Positions 1 to 7,887 of a DNA stretch of 64,000 nt are shown in pieces. Under the pieces are notes generated by a model, which was not told where the DNA came from, searched no databases, and was given only the letters and a program-made list of their open reading frames with translations. Origin of the DNA: Solitalea longa (GTDB lineage: Bacteria; Bacteroidota; Bacteroidia; Sphingobacteriales; Sphingobacteriaceae); NCBI RefSeq assembly GCF_002920915.1, contig NZ_PQVF01000007.1:1-64000 (forward strand), read 5' to 3'. The first letter of the stretch is position 1, and each line of letters starts with the position of its first letter. The translations under genes and the position numbers were made by a program.

Positions 1-2
1 GG

Positions 3-1763
3 CCTGTTGATGATCCATTTGAACGGGAGGCCGATGCCATGGCTGAAAAAGTAATGCGGATGCCATCTACTGAATCAGTTCCTGCGTATCAACCACCTCC
101 CGATATCCAGAAAAAATGTGCAGCATGTGAAGAAGAGGAACAGATTAACAGGAAAGAAACGAAGCAGAATGGAACTTCCGTAGTATCTCCATTAGTAACA
201 CAGGTATTAGCATCAAGTGGACAACCAATGGATGAATCAGTTAGAAACTTTATGGAACCACGGTTTGGCTATGATTTCAGTAATGTTCAAATTCATAATA
301 ACTCACTGGCTCATCAATCGTCTTCAGCAATCAACGCCCTTGCATATACACACAAAAATCATATCGTGTTTGGAAACGGTAAGTATCAACCGGAAACTAC
401 AACCGGGCAACACCTACTGGCGCATGAATTAACTCATGTGGTGCAACAAAATGTAGGTATTAGTAAAAAAAGAGAGCCTACGGAACAAAATATCCAGCGA
501 CATACTTTAGAAAATGATCCGGCAACAGCACCTCCAATGACCTGTCAGGTAGCAACTTCTTCGCCACTGGGAACAAGTTTGGACATTTTATTTGCAAACA
601 ATAGCAGCACAATAAACCCAACTGACCTAGCTGCAATCGACAATTTTGTTAATAACTGGCATTTATCAGGAGGCACTGATCTGGTTAGGGTAGATGGATA
701 TGCCAGTATTGATGGAGGGCCAAGTTTAAACTGGCCATTGTCCTGCAATAGAGCTGAAATTCTTGCTAATGAATTAGAAACGCCCACAAGTGGCGCCACA
801 GGCATTCCGCCGGCATTTGTCGAAGTATTTGCCAATGGCGAAACAGAGCAATTCTCCACCTCATTAGCTCCAAACAGAAGAGCTAGTGCAACCCTTCCAC
901 CAGCACTACCGCCACCTATACCGGCAACAGCGGCGATATTTTCAGAATCACTCATTCAGATATTTCAGGGATATGATGACTCTGTTACGCCTAATTTCCA
1001 GGTAATACCAGTAGGCGAAGACAGGATAGCAGCCGTAACTATTACCCCTGTTGGGGCTTCACCAACCTTTGTATCTTTGAATACAGGCATTGCAACCGTA
1101 GTAGCAATTGGTGCCGGCGTGAGGATAACAGGTGTTGCCGATGGTGCCACACGAATTGAAGCACGCCAAGGAGCTACGGTTTTGGATACTTTACGTATTG
1201 AGGTTAAGAATCAACGTCCGGTAACTGTCGATTATCATTTTATGAGTGATACAGCTCAGCCTGCCAGATTCTTTGGAATTATACCTGCGCAACCGCAACA
1301 TCGTACAACACGCGCCGTAGGAACTACTCCTGCACTGACAGCAACTTTAAACAGAATTTGGCAACGACAGGCAAATGTGCAGTTTACTACAGGTACAGTA
1401 GATTCTCCGGTAGTAGCTTCAAATCTCGGGCCTCAGGTTGTATTTACAATTAACCCTCTTACAGACGAATGGAGAAAAGTGATTGCATTTGCTACTGGGG
1501 GTAATTGGAATGTGTATTTAGTTTGGGAATATGAACAGGATGCTACTCCGACAATCGATGATGCAAACGCGGGTACTCTTGGCTCTGACACTTTATTAGA
1601 AGATAATGACTGCTTTGATGGATTAACACTTTCCCATGAAGCGGGACACTTTTTGAGTACAGCATCGCCACTTCCACATACAGCTGCCGGTATTATGGGA
1701 CCTTGTGGTTCTCCAAATTACGATAGAGTAAGGAAAAATGAAGCAGATGTGGTAAATCCGTGA
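3..1763 (+). CDS. DUF4157 (eCIS core) protein with OmpA-like, Ig-like and metzincin-like C-terminal domains; 5'-truncated by window edge
   Basis: The reading frame is open to the left edge: codons from position 3 encode PVDDPFEREADAMAEKVM, which matches the DPxExEADxxAxxVM segment seen in DUF4157 proteins. The ATG at 39 is therefore internal and the real start lies before the window. Numbering from that ATG, there is a CAACEEEE segment (~28-35), the DUF4157 core (~55-135) with LLAHELTHVVQQ (H129ExxH133), an OmpA C-terminal-like domain (~170-285) that keeps NRA and NRR signatures but has GYAS where peptidoglycan-binding members have an Asp, an Ig/BIG2-like stretch (~320-388), and a C-terminal zinc-protease-like end with H533EAGH537, H547 and GIMG (551-554), resembling a metzincin with a Met-turn. 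DUF4157 proteins are associated with extracellular contractile injection systems, often as cargo. Two tandem relatives and an AAA+ ATPase follow, which supports an effector role. Catalysis and targets are inferred. Confidence 0.8.
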   Translation, partial: PVDDPFEREADAMAEKVMRMPSTESVPAYQPPPDIQKKCAACEEEEQINRKETKQNGTSVVSPLVTQVLASSGQPMDESVRNFMEPRFGYDFSNVQIHNNSLAHQSSSAINALAYTHKNHIVFGNGKYQPETTTGQHLLAHELTHVVQQNVGISKKREPTEQNIQRHTLENDPATAPPMTCQVATSSPLGTSLDILFANNSSTINPTDLAAIDNFVNNWHLSGGTDLVRVDGYASIDGGPSLNWPLSCNRAEILANELETPTSGATGIPPAFVEVFANGETEQFSTSLAPNRRASATLPPALPPPIPATAAIFSESLIQIFQGYDDSVTPNFQVIPVGEDRIAAVTITPVGASPTFVSLNTGIATVVAIGAGVRITGVADGATRIEARQGATVLDTLRIEVKNQRPVTVDYHFMSDTAQPARFFGIIPAQPQHRTTRAVGTTPALTATLNRIWQRQANVQFTTGTVDSPVVASNLGPQVVFTINPLTDEWRKVIAFATGGNWNVYLVWEYEQDATPTIDDANAGTLGSDTLLEDNDCFDGLTLSHEAGHFLSTASPLPHTAAGIMGPCGSPNYDRVRKNEADVVNP

Positions 1764-1811
1764 GGAAATAAAAGCTAAAAAATTGAAAGTAAGAAAGAAG
1801 ATCTGTAAGGG

Positions 1812-3269
1812 ATGGTTAAACGAATTAACATACAGAGAATCTCAAGTTGTTATTCGAATATAAATCGGTTGAATTCCTTTTTTCAGCCTAAGTATTCTAT
1901 CAATCAACCAAATGACATTTACGAACAGGAAGCTGATGTCATGGCCGATAGAGTAATACAATCTCCTCAAGTTGCAAAATCATTTTTTCAGCCTAAAACA
2001 AGCATAGAAAATGGTTTACAACGAAAATGTGCCCATTGCGAAGAGGAGGAAAAACTTCAACTTAAAGAAGCTGGAGGCAACCATTCTATTGGGGAATACA
2101 CATCAGATGTTGCTGAGGTAATTAATTCCAATGGTCAATCTCTTGATGGCTCTACACGCGGTTTTATGGAGCCAAAGTTCGGTTATGATTTTAGTAAAGT
2201 TCAAATTCATTCTGATGCTAAAGCTAATGAGTCATCCAAAGCCGTTAATGCCAAAGCCTATACACATCAAAATCATATTGTTTTTGCTTCGGGCCAATAT
2301 CAACCTGAAACTTTGGAAGGAAAACGATTGCTGGCGCATGAACTAACGCATGTAGTGCAACAAGGAAATGCCCAAAGCCCAGCAATACAAAGGGCCTGTG
2401 CCGACAAAAGCGTAAAATCAAGCGCTTGGGTAAGTGTAAAGAACCAACACGATTTTGCCGCTTTAGATGGATACACACCAATAAAAGGAAAGGCACACGA
2501 CGTTTACTTTGATGGCAAGCATTATTTCTTCTGTTTCAATGACAAAAGGATCTATTTTAAATACGTTAAAACCGAGGATGGAGTAATTCCTGATTTCGAA
2601 GCAGCTTATAATATTAAGCTTGAAAATGATGGAGCAAAATGGCTAAAAAAGGAAGTTATTTTGTTGTCGGAAGCACTTTCTATGCTGAATGATACCGAGG
2701 CAGCTCAACTACGTGGGTACCGATTTATCAAACAAGGTGGTGTAATGCTTACAGATGACAACAAGGTTGTTGCCGGACTTACCACACAAGATATAGTTAA
2801 CAATGAATATAAAATTGAATTTTGGAAGTTCTGCTTTGACGGAACATCAGATACCGAAGTAAAACATAAGCCAGGTATTTCTCAGGGTGTTTCGTGCATA
2901 CTACATGAAATTGGTCACGCTCTGATGGCTTCAAGGCGACGACCTTACATGGAAGCCATGTATTTTAAAAGCAAGTATCAAAAGGAGTATGATAAAGCTT
3001 CACCCGAAGTGAAAAAAGGCATGAACCCTAAGCTTGATGAATTAACAGCCCGGGAAAAAGAAGCAGAAACCACCGACAAGAAGCAAGCGAGAGTTGAAAC
3101 GGAGTTTTTAAAACTTGTTAAAGGTAAAAAGGCATTGACTCCCTATTCCGAGAAAAATGTGCGTGAAGCATTTGCTGAAGCTTTCTCCATTTTTAAGGTA
3201 AATCCGGGTCTTTTGGAAAAAACGAATCCTAAGCTTCATGAATACTTCGTAAACAGCAGCTTTAAATAG
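1812..3269 (+). CDS. DUF4157 (eCIS core) protein with C-terminal lethal-factor-like HExxH metallopeptidase domain
   Basis: This 485-residue protein begins 48 bp after the previous gene. Its N-terminus has two FFQPK segments, an IYEQEADVMADRVI motif and RKCAHCEEEE (~71-80), then the DUF4157 core (~95-188) with H176ELTH180. The C-terminal half is unrelated to its neighbours. It contains a second zinc motif, H365EIGH369, and about 85 residues later REAFAEAF (451-458), whose Glu residues could supply the third zinc ligand. The HExxH plus downstream FAEAF arrangement resembles the catalytic domain of anthrax lethal factor-type (M34/ATLF) toxins; that assignment is by motif only. There is no signal peptide, which fits loading into a contractile injection particle from the cytoplasm. 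It is probably a protease effector whose target is unknown. Confidence 0.78.
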   Translation: MVKRINIQRISSCYSNINRLNSFFQPKYSINQPNDIYEQEADVMADRVIQSPQVAKSFFQPKTSIENGLQRKCAHCEEEEKLQLKEAGGNHSIGEYTSDVAEVINSNGQSLDGSTRGFMEPKFGYDFSKVQIHSDAKANESSKAVNAKAYTHQNHIVFASGQYQPETLEGKRLLAHELTHVVQQGNAQSPAIQRACADKSVKSSAWVSVKNQHDFAALDGYTPIKGKAHDVYFDGKHYFFCFNDKRIYFKYVKTEDGVIPDFEAAYNIKLENDGAKWLKKEVILLSEALSMLNDTEAAQLRGYRFIKQGGVMLTDDNKVVAGLTTQDIVNNEYKIEFWKFCFDGTSDTEVKHKPGISQGVSCILHEIGHALMASRRRPYMEAMYFKSKYQKEYDKASPEVKKGMNPKLDELTAREKEAETTDKKQARVETEFLKLVKGKKALTPYSEKNVREAFAEAFSIFKVNPGLLEKTNPKLHEYFVNSSFK

Positions 3270-3386
3270 TTGTTACAGATTCTTACTAACTGATTTATGG
3301 TAAAAAAAGAAATCAATAAATAGTTAAGTTTTAATTCAGATATTAGCAATACACTGTATATCAATAGTTTGAAACAATAAGCAACT

Positions 3387-4838
3387 ATGAGAAAGTGTCA
3401 TAAAATATCAACTGGTGCTTCAAAACAACAGCGTTCTACCGAAAATAGGCTTTTCTTTAATCCCTCAGCTCAAAGTGAAGAACAGGAAGCCGATCGGGTT
3501 GCGGGTTCAATTATGCAATCATCCACTTCTCAAACAAGTGACCCTTTTTTTCAGCCTAAAGCCGTTGCTTCAACTGCTTCTCAAGCTGCTAGTTTACCAG
3601 TACCTCAGAGTGTTTCTCAAACTCTTAATTCAAGTGGACAGGTATTGGATAGGTCAGTCCAGCAGTTCATGCAATCGAAGTTTAATTATGATTTCAGTAA
3701 AGTGCAGGTGCATAACGATGCCGAAGCACAACATTCAGCAGCTGGGATCAATGCAAACGCTTATACCGTTAAAAATCATATTGTATTTGGAAAGGATCAA
3801 TATCAACCTAATACGATAAATGGCAAACAGTTATTGGCGCATGAACTCACGCATGTGATACAACAGTCGAATTCAAATACCGCTACAGTTCAGCGTCAGA
3901 AAGCTACACCTATTCAATCCGACATTGAGGATCTGGTAAAAAAAGGACAGTGGTGCCGTGATTCAGCGGAATCCGGAAAATTGCATCCCGGTTTGCAATG
4001 CTATCGGGAGATTCCAGCCACAGAAGGTCATCCTGAGGGACAACAATATTGTTTTAGTAAAGAAACAGGAGCGTTTAAAGAGGAAAGCCCTGATTTTGTT
4101 TCAGCCGTTTCAGGGCAGCTAAAAGATGGCACCTGTGATATACCTATGTCGATAACAGACCCTCCGCAGCCCTTTACACAAAGGGGTCGAAGAGCTATGG
4201 GACACTTTATTGCTGATATTGCAACAGAAGATGCAAATCTTATTGGTCGTGGCTTTGGTGGATTTGCCGGTATAACCATGGGAATCGGGCTTCCAAAACA
4301 AGGATTTGGAGCCGGCAGTTTTATGATTCCGGCAATACTGGGTGGACTGGGTGCATACATAGGAGCTAAAGGATTGCCCCGCTTAAATAAGTTTACTCAA
4401 CGATTTGGATTTTTACCTACTATTGGCTTAGGGGCAGGTACTAATTTTGATTTAAAACTAGGTATTGGCTTAGAAAAAAGAGACCGGCCTTTGCCACTAA
4501 TACCTTTAAATTCATACCTGACATTTGGTGTTGATACTAGCTTAGGAATAAACGATGAACCCGGAATTGATGCCAGTTTCTTGGCAACGGTAGGTATTCG
4601 TATTGATCCGGGCAAACAAGGTGGAGGCTTTGGTTTTAGTTCAGTTGGAGGTGGATTCCAGGTTGGTAAAGATGCAAATTCCGTTAAATCTTACAGCGTG
4701 GGCGCAGGTTATCGCTTTACCGATTTCTTAGATGTACAAATAGAGCGTGAATCTATTTCAGGAGGTGATAAGGATGGTTCAACTTATTGGCTTACATTAA
4801 AATTGGTGGCTCCTCAAAACGTCCTTAGAGGTCATTAA
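3387..4838 (+). CDS. DUF4157 (eCIS core) protein with Cys-containing and Gly-rich, beta-strand-rich C-terminus
   Basis: A 483-residue third member of the tandem array. The N-terminus has the SEEQEADRVAGSIM variant of the EAD motif and FFQPK, but lacks the CAxCEEEE segment of the two upstream paralogues. The DUF4157 core (~73-160) carries H152ELTH156. Next comes a region with four cysteines (C190, C205, C222, C250), then a glycine-rich hydrophobic stretch (~287-329) that could insert into a membrane. The final ~140 residues have short alternating hydrophobic/polar segments rich in Gly, like an outer-membrane or pore-forming beta structure. No catalytic motif other than the DUF4157 HExxH is visible. 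A membrane-damaging cargo is possible but unproven; the function of the C-terminal domain is not recognised. Confidence 0.72.
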   Translation: MRKCHKISTGASKQQRSTENRLFFNPSAQSEEQEADRVAGSIMQSSTSQTSDPFFQPKAVASTASQAASLPVPQSVSQTLNSSGQVLDRSVQQFMQSKFNYDFSKVQVHNDAEAQHSAAGINANAYTVKNHIVFGKDQYQPNTINGKQLLAHELTHVIQQSNSNTATVQRQKATPIQSDIEDLVKKGQWCRDSAESGKLHPGLQCYREIPATEGHPEGQQYCFSKETGAFKEESPDFVSAVSGQLKDGTCDIPMSITDPPQPFTQRGRRAMGHFIADIATEDANLIGRGFGGFAGITMGIGLPKQGFGAGSFMIPAILGGLGAYIGAKGLPRLNKFTQRFGFLPTIGLGAGTNFDLKLGIGLEKRDRPLPLIPLNSYLTFGVDTSLGINDEPGIDASFLATVGIRIDPGKQGGGFGFSSVGGGFQVGKDANSVKSYSVGAGYRFTDFLDVQIERESISGGDKDGSTYWLTLKLVAPQNVLRGH

Positions 4839-4913
4839 CAAATCAGATGACCATTAATATGTATTGCATTTGCTCTGTTTTAAAAGTAATTTTAGTAAAA
4901 CAGAAACAATACC

Positions 4914-6251
4914 TTGGAATACTACCATCTGAATATTGCACACTCTCTTGCTTTTCTTCGCGAAACCATCAACCGAAGACTTCAGCAATTCTTTCAAAAG
5001 GATAATGTAACGCCTTTTATCTATCCTGAAATAAAGATAGAAGAAGATAACGCTCCATTGAATCTTTTCCTGGTACACTACCAGCTAAACATTGAAGAAT
5101 ACATTATTTTATTGTTAGCCCTGCTGCCTCATATCCAACCTAATTTTTTAGATAATATCATACAGGAATTTTTACCCAACGGTGGTGAATTTCCGGAAAT
5201 AGGAGGAGTGAAAGGAAATAATCACCGTGGCACACTGCCAACTGGAGAAACCGCTTTATTCATTTTAGCCGGAAATGATATTCGGAAGCGTATGGAAGTG
5301 TCATTTTACTTATCACCTGAGCACTATTTCGCAAAAGATCAAATACTTGAATTAGAACGACTTGGCAACGTTGAACCCCGCATGAGCGGTCGTATTATTC
5401 TTCAGCCCGATTTTATAGATCTGTTTACTACCGGCACGGTTGCTAAACCCATTTTCGGCCCCGATTTTCCTGCCAAAAACATTTCAACAAAACTAAATTG
5501 GGACGACCTGATCCTTAATCCTAAAACAGCATTACAGATCAATGATATTAAAATATGGCTGGATCATAACTATTCCTTGTTGAATGACTGGGAAATGGGT
5601 AATAAGATAAAACCCGGATACAGGGCCTTGTTTCATGGCCCATCAGGAACAGGAAAAACGCTAACAGCCACGCTCTTGGGTAAACACTTTCAGAAAGAAG
5701 TTTATCGTATTGATCTTTCGCAGATAGTCTCGAAATATATTGGCGAAACCGAAAAGAACCTGGAAAAGATATTTAATAAGGCGGAACATAAAGACTGGAT
5801 CTTATTTTTTGATGAAGCCGATGCCTTATTTGGAAAACGTACCAATGTGCAAAATGCACATGACAAATACGCTAACCAGGAAGTTTCGTACTTGTTGCAA
5901 CGGGTAGAAGATTACCCCGGCCTTATAATTCTGGCATCCAACTATAAAAGCAATATCGATCAGGCATTTGTCCGCCGATTTAACGCTATCATCCATTTTC
6001 CTATCCCCAATGCTAATGAGCGATTGGAAATTTGGAGGTCATCTATACCACCAAAAGCCGGACTCGCCCAAGATCTCGACTTAAAAAATATAGCCCAGAA
6101 ATATGAACTTAGCGGTTCATCCATAGTAAGTGTAATTCATTATGCAGCATTGCAAACCATACATAAAAAAAGCCTTACCATTGAACATAAGGATATCATT
6201 GAAGGGATAAAACGGGAATATGAAAAAGAAGAAAAAGTGTTTGTAGGTTGA
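4914..6251 (+). CDS. AAA+ ATPase, eCIS-associated type
   Basis: A 445-residue protein with an N-terminal helical region (~1-120) and one AAA+ module. Visible motifs are Walker A GPSGTGKT (242-249), Walker B ILFFDEAD (D300, E301) and an arginine-finger segment with VRRF preceding the C-terminal lid. Single-AAA+ ATPases of this kind accompany contractile injection system loci, where they are thought to act in particle assembly or loading, and its position 75 bp after three DUF4157 genes fits that. The frame has no ATG between the in-frame stop at 4896 and the conserved N-terminal helix; the first usable codon is TTG at 4914, so a non-AUG start is likely. The next in-frame ATG would delete about 125 residues. 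Confidence 0.85.
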   Translation: MEYYHLNIAHSLAFLRETINRRLQQFFQKDNVTPFIYPEIKIEEDNAPLNLFLVHYQLNIEEYIILLLALLPHIQPNFLDNIIQEFLPNGGEFPEIGGVKGNNHRGTLPTGETALFILAGNDIRKRMEVSFYLSPEHYFAKDQILELERLGNVEPRMSGRIILQPDFIDLFTTGTVAKPIFGPDFPAKNISTKLNWDDLILNPKTALQINDIKIWLDHNYSLLNDWEMGNKIKPGYRALFHGPSGTGKTLTATLLGKHFQKEVYRIDLSQIVSKYIGETEKNLEKIFNKAEHKDWILFFDEADALFGKRTNVQNAHDKYANQEVSYLLQRVEDYPGLIILASNYKSNIDQAFVRRFNAIIHFPIPNANERLEIWRSSIPPKAGLAQDLDLKNIAQKYELSGSSIVSVIHYAALQTIHKKSLTIEHKDIIEGIKREYEKEEKVFVG

Positions 6252-6559
6252 TTCTAATTTTATGCAAAACTTGGTATCAAAAATAAACCGCTACAACCAT
6301 TTAGCTGCAGCGGTTTGGGGTTAGAGTAATATAAGGGTCGGTTTAATTAATTGACTTTTTGAAAAACTTGTTTTTGAAATATGGGCAAAAGATAGGTGCT
6401 TATTATTTAAATTGTATACACGCTTAAAAAAAATGACGAATTTGTATGTGAGCCAGCTATAAGGATTTAGCAAAACTAGCTTTCCTCTATTTTCCTTATT
6501 AATGACAAGTCCTAATTGTAGAAACCACTGGATTTGATTTAAAGAAAGTTCGATAGTAA
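6252..6559. other. Intergenic stretch after the AAA+ gene
   Basis: About 300 bp of AT-rich DNA. It contains one hairpin (6285-6316) just after the ATPase gene. The rest presumably holds the promoter of the reductase gene at 6560, but no element matches the Bacteroidota TAnnTTTG consensus well enough to call. No gene is seen. Confidence 0.5.
6285..6316 (+). terminator. Possible terminator hairpin after the eCIS ATPase
   Basis: AAACCGCT (6285-6292) pairs with AGCGGTTT (6309-6316) across a 16-base loop. No T-tract follows (GGGG instead), so termination is uncertain. Confidence 0.35.
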
Positions 6560-7096
6560 ATGTCTAAAGTAGTATTATTTACAGCAACAAGTTTAGATGG
6601 ATTTATAGCTAAGCCGGATGGGAACTTAGATTGGCTTAACTCATTCCCCAACCCCGAAAACGGCGACTATGGTTATGAAGAACTTTTAGCCAATATTCAA
6701 ACAATAATTATGGGTAGAAAAACCTATGATGAGGTGATGGGTTTTGGAATAGAATGGCCCTATGTCGGATATACAACCTATGTGGTAACTAATAATGTCA
6801 ATTTCAAAACCAATAGCCCCGATACATTTATTTTTACCGGGAACATTAAAGATCTTGTAGTAGAAATAAGTACAAAATCTGATAAAGACATTTGGCTTGT
6901 TGGTGGAGGTCAGTTAACAACTTCCTTCATAAATAGCGGACTTATAGACAGAATGGCCCTTTCCATTATTCCAAAATTGATTGGTGAGGGTATTCCATTA
7001 TTCGCCCCTAAACCAGCTGAAACAGAATGGAAGCTTGTGAAGATTCAGCAGTTTGATACCGGCCTGGTAAACCTAATTTACGACAAAATGGACTGA
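6560..7096 (+). CDS. Dihydrofolate reductase family protein (RibD C-terminal-like)
   Basis: A 178-residue cytoplasmic reductase of the RibD C-terminal/DHFR superfamily. The N-terminal ATSLDGFIAKPDGNLDWL segment, the central IIMGRKTYDEVM and the NADPH-binding WLVGGGQL motif near residue 117 are typical of the small stand-alone dfrA-like proteins annotated as dihydrofolate reductase family. The length matches the family. The substrate of these stand-alone proteins is generally unknown, and neither riboflavin nor folate genes are adjacent. ATG start at 6560; it appears to be a single-gene unit. Confidence 0.85.
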   Translation: MSKVVLFTATSLDGFIAKPDGNLDWLNSFPNPENGDYGYEELLANIQTIIMGRKTYDEVMGFGIEWPYVGYTTYVVTNNVNFKTNSPDTFIFTGNIKDLVVEISTKSDKDIWLVGGGQLTTSFINSGLIDRMALSIIPKLIGEGIPLFAPKPAETEWKLVKIQQFDTGLVNLIYDKMD

Positions 7097-7131
7097 GCTT
7101 AGCACTTAAAATCCAAACAAAATTCCCTGCC

Positions 7132-7861
7132 ATGAAAAAAATACATCTACTTAAACTGCTGTTTTTAGTGTTTCTTTTTTCGTGTAAAAAAAGATGAACG
7201 CAGTCCTTTCAAATCTCCCCAATCTATATTATTTATCGGCAACAGCTATACTTACTACAACCACGGTTTGGCTCATCATCTTAAGAACTTTGTGCTTAAC
7301 GATCCTTCCATTCAATTTCAAACAATTGAGGAAATTGCTAAAGGAGGATATACCCTTGAAAATCATTGGAACGATATAGCAACCATTAATAAAATAAAAA
7401 ATGGTTTATGGGATGTTATCATTTTACAGGAACAAAGCCTCAGACCTATAAACGAAAAGGAAAAAATGCTGCTGTATGCCCATAAATTCGATTCGCTGAT
7501 AAAAAGCACGGGGAAAGCTAAACTCTATTTTTTCATGACCTGGGCCTACAAAGATTATCCGGATATGATTTACCCCTTATCGGAAGCGTATAATGAGGTT
7601 GCAAAAGACACACGATCTTCGATAGTTCCCATTGGTTGGCAATGGGATGAATTAATAAAATCAAAAGATTCAATGGAATTATACGATTCGGATGGTATTC
7701 ACCCTAACCTTAAGGGTACTTTTTTTACGGCTGGTATATTTTATAAGATCCTGTTTAATAAAGATCCACTAACTAATCCATACACAGATCCTTTGGTAGC
7801 TATTGATACGGCCAATATTTTAAAAAAATGGGCCAATCATGCAAAGGTGATAGCATATTGA
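7132..7861 (+). pseudogene. SGNH/GDSL hydrolase lipoprotein (DUF4886-like) interrupted by a +1 frameshift in an A7 tract
   Basis: The ATG at 7132 opens a lipoprotein signal peptide (MKKIHLLKLLFLVFLFSC) but meets TGA at 7195. The A7 run at 7186-7192, immediately after the lipobox Cys codon, shifts the frame. Removing one A joins the signal to the downstream frame and gives a continuous ~242-residue protein, KKDERSPFKS then LFIGNSYTYY and onward. In that joined protein the SGNH block I serine is S38 (GNSYT), WDVIILQEQS is conserved, and the catalytic Asp/His pair is D187 and H190 (SDGIHP). The product would be an outer-membrane or periplasmic esterase-like lipoprotein. The lesion may be a true mutation, phase variation or transcriptional slippage on the A-run, or a sequencing error. 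An open frame does begin at TTG 7268, but it lacks block I and so is unlikely to be the real start. Confidence 0.8.
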
Positions 7862-7887
7862 CCATTAGACTTTTGATTTAATAGAGG

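Noticed and set aside
39-41. ATG at 39 as the start of the first DUF4157 gene
   Set aside because: The upstream in-frame codons encode a conserved DUF4157 leader motif and remain open to the window edge.
545-955. Minus-strand ORF of 136 codons inside the first DUF4157 gene
   Set aside because: Antisense shadow of the OmpA-like domain.
4854-5078. Minus-strand ORF over the start of the AAA+ gene
   Set aside because: Antisense to the conserved N-terminal helix of the ATPase, with no plausible features.
7194-7379. Small plus-strand ORF overlapping the SGNH gene
   Set aside because: It is the wrong frame across the frameshifted SGNH coding sequence; the GNSYT motif is read in another frame over the same bases.
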